NCBI GenBank assembly: GCA_032051265.1
Contig: DAMBYU010000006.1
Coordinates: 62,001 to 126,000, forward strand
Source: Dryocola sp032051265
Lineage (GTDB): Bacteria > Pseudomonadota > Gammaproteobacteria > Enterobacterales > Enterobacteriaceae
DNA length: 64,000 nt
Direction: 5' to 3'
Part shown: positions 55,442-63,618 of the stretch, piece by piece
Layout of the letters: each line of letters begins with the position of its first letter
Numbering within the stretch: the stretch's first letter is position 1
Made by a program: the position numbers and the translations under genes
Notes under the pieces: model-generated
Told to the model about the DNA's origin: nothing
Seen by the model: only the letters and a program-made list of their open reading frames with translations
The model's database searches: none

Positions 55442-55474
55442 TAGGTAGAACGTTCTAGTAGAACGTTCTACCTA
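55442..55474. promoter_or_regulatory. 33-bp palindromic double operator of the PTS gene
   Basis: TAGAACGTTCTA occurs twice (55446-55457 and 55459-55470); each copy is itself a palindrome, and the whole 33 bases are a perfect palindrome centred on 55458. The central CG is typical of LacI-family sites. It lies 60-92 bases upstream of the PTS start. Confidence 0.75.
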
Positions 55475-55643
55475 TAGTGACGAAACGCTTTTTTCCCGGC
55501 AACTAAAAATCAGGGTTGTAGCCATACTGTTATCGAATATTTGAAGTTGCGCAGGTTTTAACCGGGTTTATTGTGCGGATTTAATGAGGGGATATATCGG
55601 ACAATCCCCTCTCCCTGAGGAGAGGGTTAAGAGGCGGGAAATC

Positions 55644-55856
55644 TTAAGCCTGCACCGTAATGCTCAGGCTTTCAAAGCTCACCGTCTGGCCTGCAACGAT
55701 TTTGCAGCGTTTGCGGGTTTCCACTTCGCCGTCCACCTTCACCAGGCCTTCGGCAATCACCGCTTTCGCCTGCGCGCCGCTTTCGCACCAGCCTTCAAGC
55801 TTCAGCAGATCGCACAGTTCAACGTGGGGGTGTTTTCCTAATGAGAAGGTCGCCAT
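55644..55856 (-). CDS. ybcJ: YbcJ, S4-like RNA-binding protein
   Basis: A 70-residue S4-domain protein: MATFSLGKHPHVELCDLLKLEGWCESGAQAK-type start with the RNA-binding loop KVDGEVETRKRCKI. Role in translation or RNA handling is inferred from the fold. ATG 55856 is preceded by GGAG and matches E. coli YbcJ; upstream in-frame Met codons are rejected. It begins one base after the folD stop, as in E. coli. Confidence 0.9.
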   Translation of the reverse strand: MATFSLGKHPHVELCDLLKLEGWCESGAQAKAVIAEGLVKVDGEVETRKRCKIVAGQTVSFESLSITVQA

Positions 55857-55857
55857 T

Positions 55858-56724
55858 TTACTCTCCATCGACATCATGATATTCCTCGCAGGCCTGCAAG
55901 GTATTCTGGATAAGAGTGGCGACGGTCATCGGGCCAACGCCACCCGGAACCGGCGTAATATACGAGGCTTTGGCTGCGGCTTCATCATAATTTACGTCGC
56001 CGACCACTTTGCCGCTCTCCAGACGGTTGATGCCAACGTCCACAACGATCGCCCCTTCCTTGATCCATTCGCCCGGAATAAAGCCCGGTTTACCGACGGC
56101 AACAATAACTAAATCGGCGTTCTCGACGTGGTGACGAAGATTTTTAGTAAAGCGGTGCGTGACGGTAGTGGTACAGCCGGCCAGCAGCAGCTCCATGCTC
56201 ATCGGACGGCCAACAATATTCGATGCGCCAATCACCACGGCGTTCAGGCCGTAGGTATCGATGTTGTAACGCTCAAGCAGCGTCACGATACCGCGAGGAG
56301 TACAAGGGCGCAGACGCGGCGCGCGCTGACATAAACGCCCTACGTTGTACGGATGAAAACCATCAACGTCTTTATCCGGGTCGATACGTTCCAGAACCTT
56401 CACATTATCGATGCCCGCCGGCAGCGGAAGCTGGACCAGAATGCCGTCGATCTCTTTATCTGCGTTAAGCGTATCAATCAGCTCCAACAGCTCTGCTTCA
56501 CTGGTGGTATCAGGCAGATCGTAAGAGCGGGAGATAAACCCTACCTCTTCACAAGCCTTGCGTTTGCTGCCGACATAAATCTGCGATGCAGGATTCTCGC
56601 CAACCAGCACAACGGCCAGGCCAGGGGCGCGTTTTCCAGCGGCAATTCGGGCACGAACTTTTTCAGCAACTTCAAGCCGTACCTGCTGCGCAATCGTTTT
56701 ACCGTCAATAATCTTTGCTGCCAT
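55858..56724 (-). CDS. folD: FolD, methylene-THF dehydrogenase/cyclohydrolase
   Basis: A 288-residue bifunctional enzyme that oxidises 5,10-methylene-THF to methenyl-THF (NADP-linked) and hydrolyses it to 10-formyl-THF. Signature sequences include VGENPASQIYVGSKRKACEEVG (catalytic Lys), DGILVQLPLP and the nucleotide-binding VIGASNIVGRPM; the C-terminus has TPVPGGVGPMT. Length equals E. coli. Divergent from argU. Confidence 0.97.
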   Translation of the reverse strand: MAAKIIDGKTIAQQVRLEVAEKVRARIAAGKRAPGLAVVLVGENPASQIYVGSKRKACEEVGFISRSYDLPDTTSEAELLELIDTLNADKEIDGILVQLPLPAGIDNVKVLERIDPDKDVDGFHPYNVGRLCQRAPRLRPCTPRGIVTLLERYNIDTYGLNAVVIGASNIVGRPMSMELLLAGCTTTVTHRFTKNLRHHVENADLVIVAVGKPGFIPGEWIKEGAIVVDVGINRLESGKVVGDVNYDEAAAKASYITPVPGGVGPMTVATLIQNTLQACEEYHDVDGE

Positions 56725-56850
56725 CAGTCAGATAATTCCGTCTGTAATCAAAAAGGAAGGGGGTTGCTGTTATTTTGTCAGAAGCTAAGCTCGCTGTCAG
56801 GCAAAGTTCAGTCTTTATGCTCAATTGTCGCGCAGGTGATTGAAAAGCCA

Positions 56851-56878
56851 TTGACTAGAAAGGTGCTGACCGTATAAT
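56851..56878 (+). promoter_or_regulatory. argU promoter
   Basis: TTGACT at 56851-56856 and a consensus TATAAT at 56873-56878 are 16 bases apart, ending 48 bases before the mature tRNA. Confidence 0.75.
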
Positions 56879-56926
56879 CCGAGCGTTCCGAATAATATAC
56901 ACACTTCGGAACGGCACTTCTGCAGT

Positions 56927-57003
56927 GCGCCCTTAGCTCAGTTGGATAGAGCAACGGCCTTCTAAGCCGTAGGTCACAGGTTCGAGCCCTGTAGGGCGTA
57001 CCA
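56927..57003 (+). tRNA. argU: tRNA-Arg (anticodon TCT), CCA encoded
   Basis: A 77-base tRNA: acceptor GCGCCCT pairs with AGGGCGT, the anticodon loop is CTTCTAA with anticodon TCT, the T arm has GGTTCGAGCC, and ACCA ends the gene. It reads the rare AGA codon. This locus is the well-known attachment site of several enterobacterial prophages, but no integrase follows here; a BCCT transporter gene is next. Confidence 0.96.
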
Positions 57004-57056
57004 TTTAAAATCAAGAAGTTACAGTATATCCTCCTTCCCGCTCACTACCCCTTATC

Positions 57057-57084
57057 AAAAAAATGCCGCCTCCCTGGACGGCAT
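57057..57084 (-). terminator. Intrinsic terminator of the BCCT gene
   Basis: On the minus strand ATGCCG pairs with CGGCAT over a 10-base loop and is followed by a T-tract, 8 bases after the stop. Confidence 0.75.
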
Positions 57085-57092
57085 GTATGGCG

Positions 57093-59090
57093 TTATCGTA
57101 CCAGGTGCAGAAAATGAAGATGTTTTTCATACTGGTCAAGAATATCGTTAATTAGCTGCTCCTGATTCCAGCTCATAACATCATAATTCTGTCCACCCTC
57201 TTTCAGATAGACTTCAGCACGATAGTATCTGTGCTGCTCGGCATGTTGCTCGTCGTTGTCGAGGGCGGAAAGCGCAAAGGTTGGTGAGTTGTAGCCGCGC
57301 AGCCTGACTTCGTAGATAAAATTAAGCTCATTCCCCAGATCAACCTCAAGGCGAATGCGGTCTTCTGCAGTGTCGCTGATGTGACTAAGCGTGCCCTGCT
57401 TATTCAGCTCTTCCTGGACCAGCGTCATAGCAGGCTGAATCACCTCATCCATGTAACGACTGACGAGTGAGCGTTTCGGCAGATAGGCGATATTGCGCAA
57501 TCTGCGCTGCCACGGTATAGGATTACGGGCGGCGGTAGGCGCAATTGTGGCCATACTCTGGCTATCCCGTTTGGTAAGATCCCGGCGCAGCGCCTTAAGC
57601 AGTCCGTATATAGAGAAAAGCAGAATCACCGAGAACGGCAGCGCACTGGCAATGGTAACGGTTTGCAGCGCGCTAAGCCCACCGGCAATCAGAAGCGCAA
57701 TGGCAACCACCCCCATTAAAGATGCCCAGAAAATCCGCTGCCAGACAGGCGTATTACTTGCGCCGCCAGAGGCCAGGGTATCAACCACCATTGCCCCGGA
57801 GTCCGCTGAGGTAACGAAGAAAACGATGACCATCGCCATAGCGATAAATGAAAGTACGCCTGAGAACGGGAAATGCTCAAGGAAGTTAAACAGGGCCAGG
57901 GCAACATCCTGCTGGACGGTCGTTGCCAGGTCTGTGGCGCCCTGGTTCATAATGAGATAAATAGCACTGTTGCCAAATACGGTCATCCACATCAGCGTGA
58001 AACCAGCCGGAACGAACAGTACGCCAGTGACAAACTCGCGGATAGTCCTGCCACGGGAGACGCGGGCGATAAACATCCCGACAAAAGGTGACCAGGATAA
58101 CCACCATCCCCAGTACAACAAGGTCCAGCCACCCAGCCAGTTGCTGGATTTAGGTTCATAGGCATAGAGGTTGAATGTCTTACTGACCAGCTCAGAAAGA
58201 TAACCCCCTGTATTTTCCACGAAAGACTTCAGGAGCAGCACTGTCGGCCCTAACAGCAGCACCAGCGCCAGCAGCAATAAGGCAAGGCCAAGGTTCAACT
58301 CGGAGAGGATCCGTATCCCTTTATCCAGCCCGGAAACCACGGAAATGGTCGCCAGCCCGGTAATCACCACGATCAGTATAACCTGCACCGTTTCATTGAT
58401 GGGCACGCCAAAAAGATGGTTTAGCCCTGCATTCACCTGTAATACGCCATACCCCAGCGAGGTTGCTACCCCAAAGACGGTGCCAATAACGGCAAAAATA
58501 TCAACAGCGTGTCCAATGGGGCCGTATATACGGTCGCCAATAATAGGATACAGAGCAGAACGAAGCGTCAGAGGAAGGCCATGACGATAGCTGAAAAAAG
58601 CCAGAATCAACGCCACAATCGCGTAGATTGCCCATGCATGAAGTCCCCAGTGGAAAAACGTCAGGCGCATAGCCTGTTTCGCCGCTTCAATGGTTTCCGG
58701 CGTGCCCACGGGCGGTGAAAGATAGTGCATGACAGGTTCAGCCACGCCAAAGAACATCAGGCCTATTCCCATCCCGGCAGAAAACAGCATGGCGAACCAG
58801 GAGTGATAGCTAAAATCAGGCTGAGCGTGGTCCGGCCCCAGCTTTATATCACCGTAACGGGACAGGCCGAGAAACGTCACGCTAAGGAGTATCAGTGCGA
58901 CAGCAAGAATGTAAAACCAGCTGGCATTAGTGAAGATTTGTTGCTGCAGGATCTTAAAATTTCTGTCCGCAACTTCAGGAAAAATCGCAGCAAACGCGAC
59001 AAGAAGAAAAATTAACAAAGCAGAAGGAAAAAATACTGCTTTGTTAATCTGGCTTTTTGTCGTCTTTGGGATTGTGTCGTTCTCACTCAT
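57093..59090 (-). CDS. betT: BetT-like BCCT transporter (choline/betaine)
   Basis: A 665-residue BCCT-family transporter with 12 spans and a long cytoplasmic C-terminal domain typical of osmoregulated BetT. The substrate-site helix reads TLLYWGWWLSWSPFVGMFIARVSRGRT, and GIGLMFFGVAEPVMHY is the helix-3 motif. It probably imports choline or a related betaine. ATG 59090 is used. No betAB or betI lies beside it, so it would supply a pathway encoded elsewhere; the symbol is by closest resemblance. Confidence 0.82.
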   Translation of the reverse strand: MSENDTIPKTTKSQINKAVFFPSALLIFLLVAFAAIFPEVADRNFKILQQQIFTNASWFYILAVALILLSVTFLGLSRYGDIKLGPDHAQPDFSYHSWFAMLFSAGMGIGLMFFGVAEPVMHYLSPPVGTPETIEAAKQAMRLTFFHWGLHAWAIYAIVALILAFFSYRHGLPLTLRSALYPIIGDRIYGPIGHAVDIFAVIGTVFGVATSLGYGVLQVNAGLNHLFGVPINETVQVILIVVITGLATISVVSGLDKGIRILSELNLGLALLLLALVLLLGPTVLLLKSFVENTGGYLSELVSKTFNLYAYEPKSSNWLGGWTLLYWGWWLSWSPFVGMFIARVSRGRTIREFVTGVLFVPAGFTLMWMTVFGNSAIYLIMNQGATDLATTVQQDVALALFNFLEHFPFSGVLSFIAMAMVIVFFVTSADSGAMVVDTLASGGASNTPVWQRIFWASLMGVVAIALLIAGGLSALQTVTIASALPFSVILLFSIYGLLKALRRDLTKRDSQSMATIAPTAARNPIPWQRRLRNIAYLPKRSLVSRYMDEVIQPAMTLVQEELNKQGTLSHISDTAEDRIRLEVDLGNELNFIYEVRLRGYNSPTFALSALDNDEQHAEQHRYYRAEVYLKEGGQNYDVMSWNQEQLINDILDQYEKHLHFLHLVR

Positions 59091-59405
59091 AATTGTCTTC
59101 GTTCCATTTAATCTATATATCGCTCTGGAGGCGGGGGGCAACTGTTACATTATATCAAAGTCCGCCCTCACTTGCAGGTTAGCGTAAACGGCACCTCGTT
59201 CTGTTAATTCGCCGATGTTGCTACATTTATGCTAAATCCGAACGGGATATGATTTGAGAGAGATAAAAATTTCAAATGAATGAAAGTGACACCATTAATG
59301 AGCTTTTAATCCTTGATGACTTGATTAATGCACTTTTGTTAAGCCGTTGGAATATATGGATGATAATAACAAAGCGCCAGGCGTGCGCTTCAAAAGAACT
59401 GGAAT
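59091..59405. other. Non-coding region between the BCCT gene and the TetR gene
   Basis: It contains the BCCT promoter and the end of the TetR gene's transcript. A 48-codon plus-strand frame (59276-59422) has no good ribosome site and overlaps the tetR end; I did not annotate it. No RNA gene is recognised. Confidence 0.4.
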
Positions 59406-59996
59406 TTAGCGTAGAAAAATAATCTCCGGCAGCGTCTGCGTCAGAAAATCATAAGGTCTGCTATTCGCCTCCACACGGATGCGTATCATAACGCCTTCAT
59501 AGAGGTAAATAACCATCGCGGCGGCGCTTTCAGGCGTCATTGTCGGTGAAAGCGTCTGCATCAGCTGAGCTTCGCGAAACACGTCGATAAGGTCACCTTC
59601 CCAGCTATCGAACAGCGCAAGCAATTTTTGCCTGATTTTTTCATTGTGTACCGCGCCCGTCTGACCAAGGATTCCTGCAAGGCAGCCGGCTACTTCAGGC
59701 TGATGCTCAATATACTCTCTGTGTCCCGCAAGCCAGGCCATCAAACGTTCGCGGGGTGTCAGGCTGCTGTTGCATAGCGTTGCCGCTCTCAGTTCGGTAA
59801 ATGATGCCAAATAGGCATCAAGCGCAGCGCAGGCAAACTCCTCTTTGCTGGGGAACAGATTGTAAAAAGACCCTTTTGGCATACCTGCCTCGTTCAGAAT
59901 GGCGGTAATCCCTCCTCCTTCATAACCGTGTTTAAGAAAAACGCTGATGCCGGAGCTCACCAGCCGTTTACGCGTACTATTGTTATTGTTTGCCAT
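59406..59996 (-). CDS. TetR-family regulator
   Basis: A 196-residue TetR-type repressor. The N-terminal HTH is clear (about residues 8-55: LVSSGISVFLKHGYEGGGITAILNEAGMPKGSFYNLFPSKEEF shortened here to its key turn MPKGSFYNLFPSKE). The C-terminal domain resembles AcrR/NemR-like proteins. It is divergent from an EamA exporter gene 54 bases away and most likely represses it. Confidence 0.87.
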   Translation of the reverse strand: MANNNNSTRKRLVSSGISVFLKHGYEGGGITAILNEAGMPKGSFYNLFPSKEEFACAALDAYLASFTELRAATLCNSSLTPRERLMAWLAGHREYIEHQPEVAGCLAGILGQTGAVHNEKIRQKLLALFDSWEGDLIDVFREAQLMQTLSPTMTPESAAAMVIYLYEGVMIRIRVEANSRPYDFLTQTLPEIIFLR

Positions 59997-60002
59997 AATA
60001 AT

Positions 60003-60014
60003 TAGACCGTTCTA
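60003..60014. promoter_or_regulatory. Candidate TetR operator
   Basis: TAGACCGTTCTA, an imperfect palindrome, lies in the 54-base divergent spacer 7 bases before the tetR start. It differs at one position from the LacI-type operator at 55446-55470. Confidence 0.35.
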
Positions 60015-60050
60015 CTTATTTTTTAAAACTATAATGGATAAGGAAACGCA

Positions 60051-60965
60051 ATGCCACCACATAAAGCAGTCGGTCAGCACGCCTCGGGACTCACTATGGT
60101 GCTTTCGTCAGCCGTGCTGTGGAGTACGGCCGGTATTTTCGTGAGGCAACTCGATATGAACACCTGGGCAATGGTCGCCTGGCGTTCCCTTTTTGCTTTC
60201 CTGTCACTCAGTCTGTTACTGGCGGTGGGCGGTTATCTGCGCCACTTTTCGTTGCGGCGCGATGTGGGATTAACGGGCTTAATCACAGCTGTAGTTATGG
60301 CTTCGTCCATGTTCTGTTACGTAGCGGCACTGAAACTTACCAGCGTTGCCGGCGTGATGACAATCTATGCCACTATCCCTTTTTTTGCCATGGGGCTTAG
60401 CTGGCTGATGCTGAGGGAAAAAATCACAAAACGCGCGCTGTTGTCCGCAGCGGTTAGCCTGGCAGGTGTCATCCTCATGGCCGCTTCGGCGGCGAGTCCG
60501 GGAGACGCTTCAGGCAATCTGCTGGCGCTGGCGATGACGGCGGGGTTTGCTGCCAGTATCGTGATGTCAGGTAAGTGGCCCGGGATGAATCTGCCGGCCG
60601 TCACGGCGATAGCCTGTGCACTCTGTGGCGCGTTCTGTTTTATCATGATGCCTCGCGGTCTTCCCCTTCCCGGTCTGCAAGATATGGGATGGCTGCTCGT
60701 TTTTGCTCTGGCTACTCAGAGTCTGAGCTATTTGCTGTTTATGACCGGAAGCCGGCATGTGGTTCCTGCAGAGGCGAGCCTGATTGCGCAGGTCGACATC
60801 GTGCTGGGCCCTTTTTGGGTGTGGCTGTTTTTCAGCGAACTGCCGACCCGCTATACGCTACTGGGCGGTAGCATCACCTTTATTGCTGTGACGCTTTATC
60901 TTGCGAGTGAATATTACCTTAAAAGAAAAACTGCACGGCCGGGCTCAATTCGCAGGATACCGTGA
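60051..60965 (+). CDS. EamA/DMT-family transporter
   Basis: A 304-residue membrane protein with ten predicted spans in two EamA repeats (first ends near MLREKI, second begins near LLALAMTAGFAAS). Such proteins export amino acids, metabolites or drugs. AAGGAAA precedes the ATG. Divergence from a TetR regulator suggests induction by its substrate. The substrate is unknown. Confidence 0.87.
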   Translation: MPPHKAVGQHASGLTMVLSSAVLWSTAGIFVRQLDMNTWAMVAWRSLFAFLSLSLLLAVGGYLRHFSLRRDVGLTGLITAVVMASSMFCYVAALKLTSVAGVMTIYATIPFFAMGLSWLMLREKITKRALLSAAVSLAGVILMAASAASPGDASGNLLALAMTAGFAASIVMSGKWPGMNLPAVTAIACALCGAFCFIMMPRGLPLPGLQDMGWLLVFALATQSLSYLLFMTGSRHVVPAEASLIAQVDIVLGPFWVWLFFSELPTRYTLLGGSITFIAVTLYLASEYYLKRKTARPGSIRRIP

Positions 60966-61220
60966 GGCTAATACTCAGCGCTATAAGAGAAAAAAGCTTA
61001 ATCGATTCATTGAAATAATGTTTGACGATGTGGATATGTGGCTTGTTTCAAAGGCTTTCTCGGTAAAACATATTGTACAGTAGCAACAACAATACAAAGA
61101 AGATGCATACTCCCCGGCTACTAAACCGGGTTTTCGCTTAATACTGTTGCTTGATAGCACCAAAGGGGCTAGCATTTACCGCATGAGGTAGCGAAAAGGC
61201 TGCAGCCCAAACCCGAAAAG

Positions 61221-61384
61221 ATGAACGAGATGACCGCAGCAGGACTTGAAAAAATCCCCGTTGAAATCGCAAAGTTGATGACAGAAACAGCAAAAATTAA
61301 CAGAGAAACTCTATGGTAACCGTCGCTACGGGTCTGACTGGAGCAGTAGCAACAATCACTACTCTGCCCATCAAACTAGTTTAA
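61221..61384 (+). pseudogene. Frameshifted small membrane-protein gene
   Basis: ATG 61221 opens MNEMTAAGLEKIPVEIAKLM... and stops after 32 codons at TAA 61317-61319. In another frame, from about 61322 to the TAA at 61382-61384, the sequence continues VATGLTGAVATITTLPIKLV, a hydrophobic span that fits as the missing C-terminus. One added base near 61317-61321 would give a 54-residue single-span protein. I recall similar short proteins beside small HTH-like genes in enterobacterial phage-type regions, but cannot name it. Confidence 0.5.
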
Positions 61385-61419
61385 CAAAGGGCCTCGAAAA
61401 GTTTTTTGAGAGGTGAACT

Positions 61420-61682
61420 ATGCGACTGATAAACGACTACACTCCACCTACTCCTGACGACCTGAATAAGCTTAAGGAAAGTCTGGACTACACGGGAAAT
61501 CAAATGGCAGATCTGGCTGGAGTCGCCAGTAATAGCCAGTGGCGAAAATACACTGGTGGCAAAAATTCTCGCGCCATGTCTCCTCACATTCTTTTTTTAT
61601 AGCGGCACAGCTTACACTTGATGAAAGCGAATTAAAGCGTGTTATATCTAAAATGCGTCAAATTAGCGCATCAGTAAAATAG
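61420..61682 (+). pseudogene. Frameshifted small HTH-like (XRE-type) gene
   Basis: ATG 61420, after GAGAGGTGAACT, begins MRLINDYTPPTPDDL and contains TGNQMADLAGVASNSQWRKYTGG, a helix-turn-helix-like sequence. It hits TAG at 61600-61602 directly after a run of seven T (61591-61597). With one more T the frame reads on through IAAQLTLDESELKRVISKMR to TAG at 61680-61682, giving 87 residues. Either a real loss of function, a phase-variable tract, or a sequencing error in the homopolymer. Confidence 0.6.
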
Positions 61683-61695
61683 GCAAAATTTAAAC

Positions 61696-62244
61696 ATGAA
61701 TAGCTACAAAGATCTTTTACATTACTGGCACGTTGAGATTATTGGCGAACATAAAAAATTCTCATACTTAAGATTATTAACAAGAATGCGAAATAAGCCC
61801 GGTTTAAAATTTGTATTCTGGTGGCGGATTTCGAACCATTTATATCAGTTAGGTTGGAAAAGAGCCGCTTTCAGCATACATAGTAAAATAAAGCAAAAGT
61901 ATGCCTGCGACATTATGCTTGGTGCTCAAATTGGTCCGGGGTTAACAATTGCCCATCATATTGGCGTTGTAGTGTCTAAGCGGCTAATCGCAGGAAGAAA
62001 CCTGAAACTTACACAAAACTGCGCTATCGGAAACTCAGGAAAAGGTGAAGAGGGTAACATTATAATTGGTGATAACTTCTACCTCGGATCCAACAGTTGT
62101 GTGATAGGAGACAACATTACAATTGGTAGTAATGTTACTGTTGGTGCAATGTCATTTGTTAATAAAAACATCCCTGATAACTGTACCGTCTATACAAAAA
62201 AGACGAGTGAAATAGTGGTAAAGGGTAACGATAACCTTAATTAG
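61696..62244 (+). CDS. Left-handed-beta-helix (hexapeptide) acetyltransferase, SAT/WcaB-like, copy 1
   Basis: A 182-residue hexapeptide-repeat transferase. An N-terminal helical part (about 1-65, with FVFWWRISNHLY) precedes a beta-helix from about residue 75 with GPGLTIAHHIGVVVS holding a likely catalytic His, then IIIGDNFYLGSN and ITIGSNVTVGAMSFVNKNIP. It would acetylate a serine or a sugar. AT-rich codons mark it as acquired. A paralogue follows 65 bases on. Confidence 0.78.
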   Translation: MNSYKDLLHYWHVEIIGEHKKFSYLRLLTRMRNKPGLKFVFWWRISNHLYQLGWKRAAFSIHSKIKQKYACDIMLGAQIGPGLTIAHHIGVVVSKRLIAGRNLKLTQNCAIGNSGKGEEGNIIIGDNFYLGSNSCVIGDNITIGSNVTVGAMSFVNKNIPDNCTVYTKKTSEIVVKGNDNLN

Positions 62245-62309
62245 CTCCCTATATTAATAAGGGTAACAATGAAAAATAAAACTTATATAAATAGGTTTAA
62301 GGAGACAGA

Positions 62310-62873
62310 ATGACGAATAAAAGTGCTTTAAAGGAGCATTTACATGAATGCCTCCGCATTGAGGTTATGATGAACAACAAAAAATTCTCATGGGGGAGAA
62401 CTCTGCATAAAGCCTTTAAGTGTCCAGAAAGGCGATTTAATTTCTGGTGGCGAATTGCTTCCTACCTTTATAATTCAGAAGGGAGTTTTAAGAAACAGAT
62501 TGCGCGCAGAATAAACAGAAAGTTGATTCAAAAATACAATACTGAAATTCAGCTTCCTGCCATTATCGGGCCGGGGTTGATGGTGACTCATTATTTATCG
62601 GTTGTGATTAATGGATGTGCCGTCATCGGCAGTAACTTCAGAATCCGCCACAACTCAACTATAGGGCTAGGTGGTAGCATAAATGAAAAAAGTTTGCATC
62701 CCAAAATAGTTATCGGTGATAACGTCGAGGTTGGTGCTGGAAGCTGTATCTTAGGAAATGATCTTTTCATCGGGAATAATGTCTCTATCGGTGCAATGTC
62801 ATTTATCAATAAAAATATTCCTGATAACACCGTAGCTTATACAGAGAAATCACTTAAGTTGAGAAAAAAGTGA
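62310..62873 (+). CDS. Hexapeptide acetyltransferase, SAT/WcaB-like, copy 2
   Basis: A 187-residue paralogue of the preceding gene, with the same order of parts: FNFWWRIASYLY near residue 45, GPGLMVTHYLSVVING with the likely catalytic His, and VSIGAMSFINKNIPDN near the end. The copies are clearly diverged, so the duplication is old or they were acquired together. GGAG lies upstream of the ATG. No glycosyltransferase or capsule gene adjoins; the acceptor is unknown. Confidence 0.78.
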   Translation: MTNKSALKEHLHECLRIEVMMNNKKFSWGRTLHKAFKCPERRFNFWWRIASYLYNSEGSFKKQIARRINRKLIQKYNTEIQLPAIIGPGLMVTHYLSVVINGCAVIGSNFRIRHNSTIGLGGSINEKSLHPKIVIGDNVEVGAGSCILGNDLFIGNNVSIGAMSFINKNIPDNTVAYTEKSLKLRKK

Positions 62874-63263
62874 GGAGTTTCCTTTACTCCATCAAGTTAT
62901 TTAAAGCCAATCAATTTCGAGCGCCAGAGTAATATTCGCTGCAAACCTTACAAATGGTGATGCTTGTTGAATCTTTACGCGGACTCTGTGCGCTTCGGTT
63001 TGAATTCGAGCATTAGAGTAGCAATCGTTCACATTTATATAAACAGACTTACGCTAAAATCGCGTATTTTGAATTTTATCGCATAGTAAACACAATTTAA
63101 ATGGATAGCTATAATCTCTGCTTACTGAAATGTTTATTTTTTATTCACCTTACCATGCAATAGAAATTACTGAGGCAAAACCCTGACCGGTTTGCACCTC
63201 ACGACCATTTCACGGACAATGCCCGTCTTTAACGCTGGCTTAATAACACCGGGTTACCACGAC
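62874..63263. other. Non-coding region before ybdJ
   Basis: This 390-base spacer is the right border of the AT-rich patch; base composition returns to backbone-like from about 63180. An in-frame ATG at 63192 extends ybdJ upstream but is not conserved. I see no RNA gene, repeat or clear promoter in it. Confidence 0.4.
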
Positions 63264-63515
63264 ATGAAACATCCCCTCGAATCCCTGATGAGCGCGGGCG
63301 GCATTCTGCTGCTGGCCTTTTTATCCTGCCTGCTTCTCCCCGCCCCCCTGCTCCCTCCGACGCTTGCGCAAAAGCTGTTGGATACTTTTCATCTGCTCGA
63401 CCTTAATCAGCTTTATACGATTATCTTCTGCGTCTGGTTCCTGCTGTTAGGCGTGATTGAGTATTTTGTGATCCGCTTTGTCTGGCGCAGGTGGTTTTCG
63501 CTTGAGCGAGAGTAA
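63264..63515 (+). CDS. ybdJ: YbdJ, small inner-membrane protein (DUF1158)
   Basis: An 83-residue protein with two hydrophobic spans and a basic C-terminal end (RFVWRRWFSLERE). It matches E. coli YbdJ, of unknown function. ATG 63264 gives MKHPLESLMSAGGILL as in E. coli; the frame from 63192 adds 24 residues without support. ybdK follows about 100 bases downstream, the same order as in E. coli. Confidence 0.88.
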   Translation: MKHPLESLMSAGGILLLAFLSCLLLPAPLLPPTLAQKLLDTFHLLDLNQLYTIIFCVWFLLLGVIEYFVIRFVWRRWFSLERE

Positions 63516-63618
63516 GCGTTGTTTTTCAGGTGAGCAATGACGGGCAGGGCTGCACTGAAATTTTCCGTCGCTGTCTATACTTATGTCAGGAAATCAACTG
63601 ACACAATGGGATAGCACT

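Noticed and set aside
59276..59422. 48-codon plus-strand frame between the BCCT and TetR genes
   Set aside because: The ribosome site is poor and the frame runs into the 3' end of the TetR gene on the other strand; no family is recognised.
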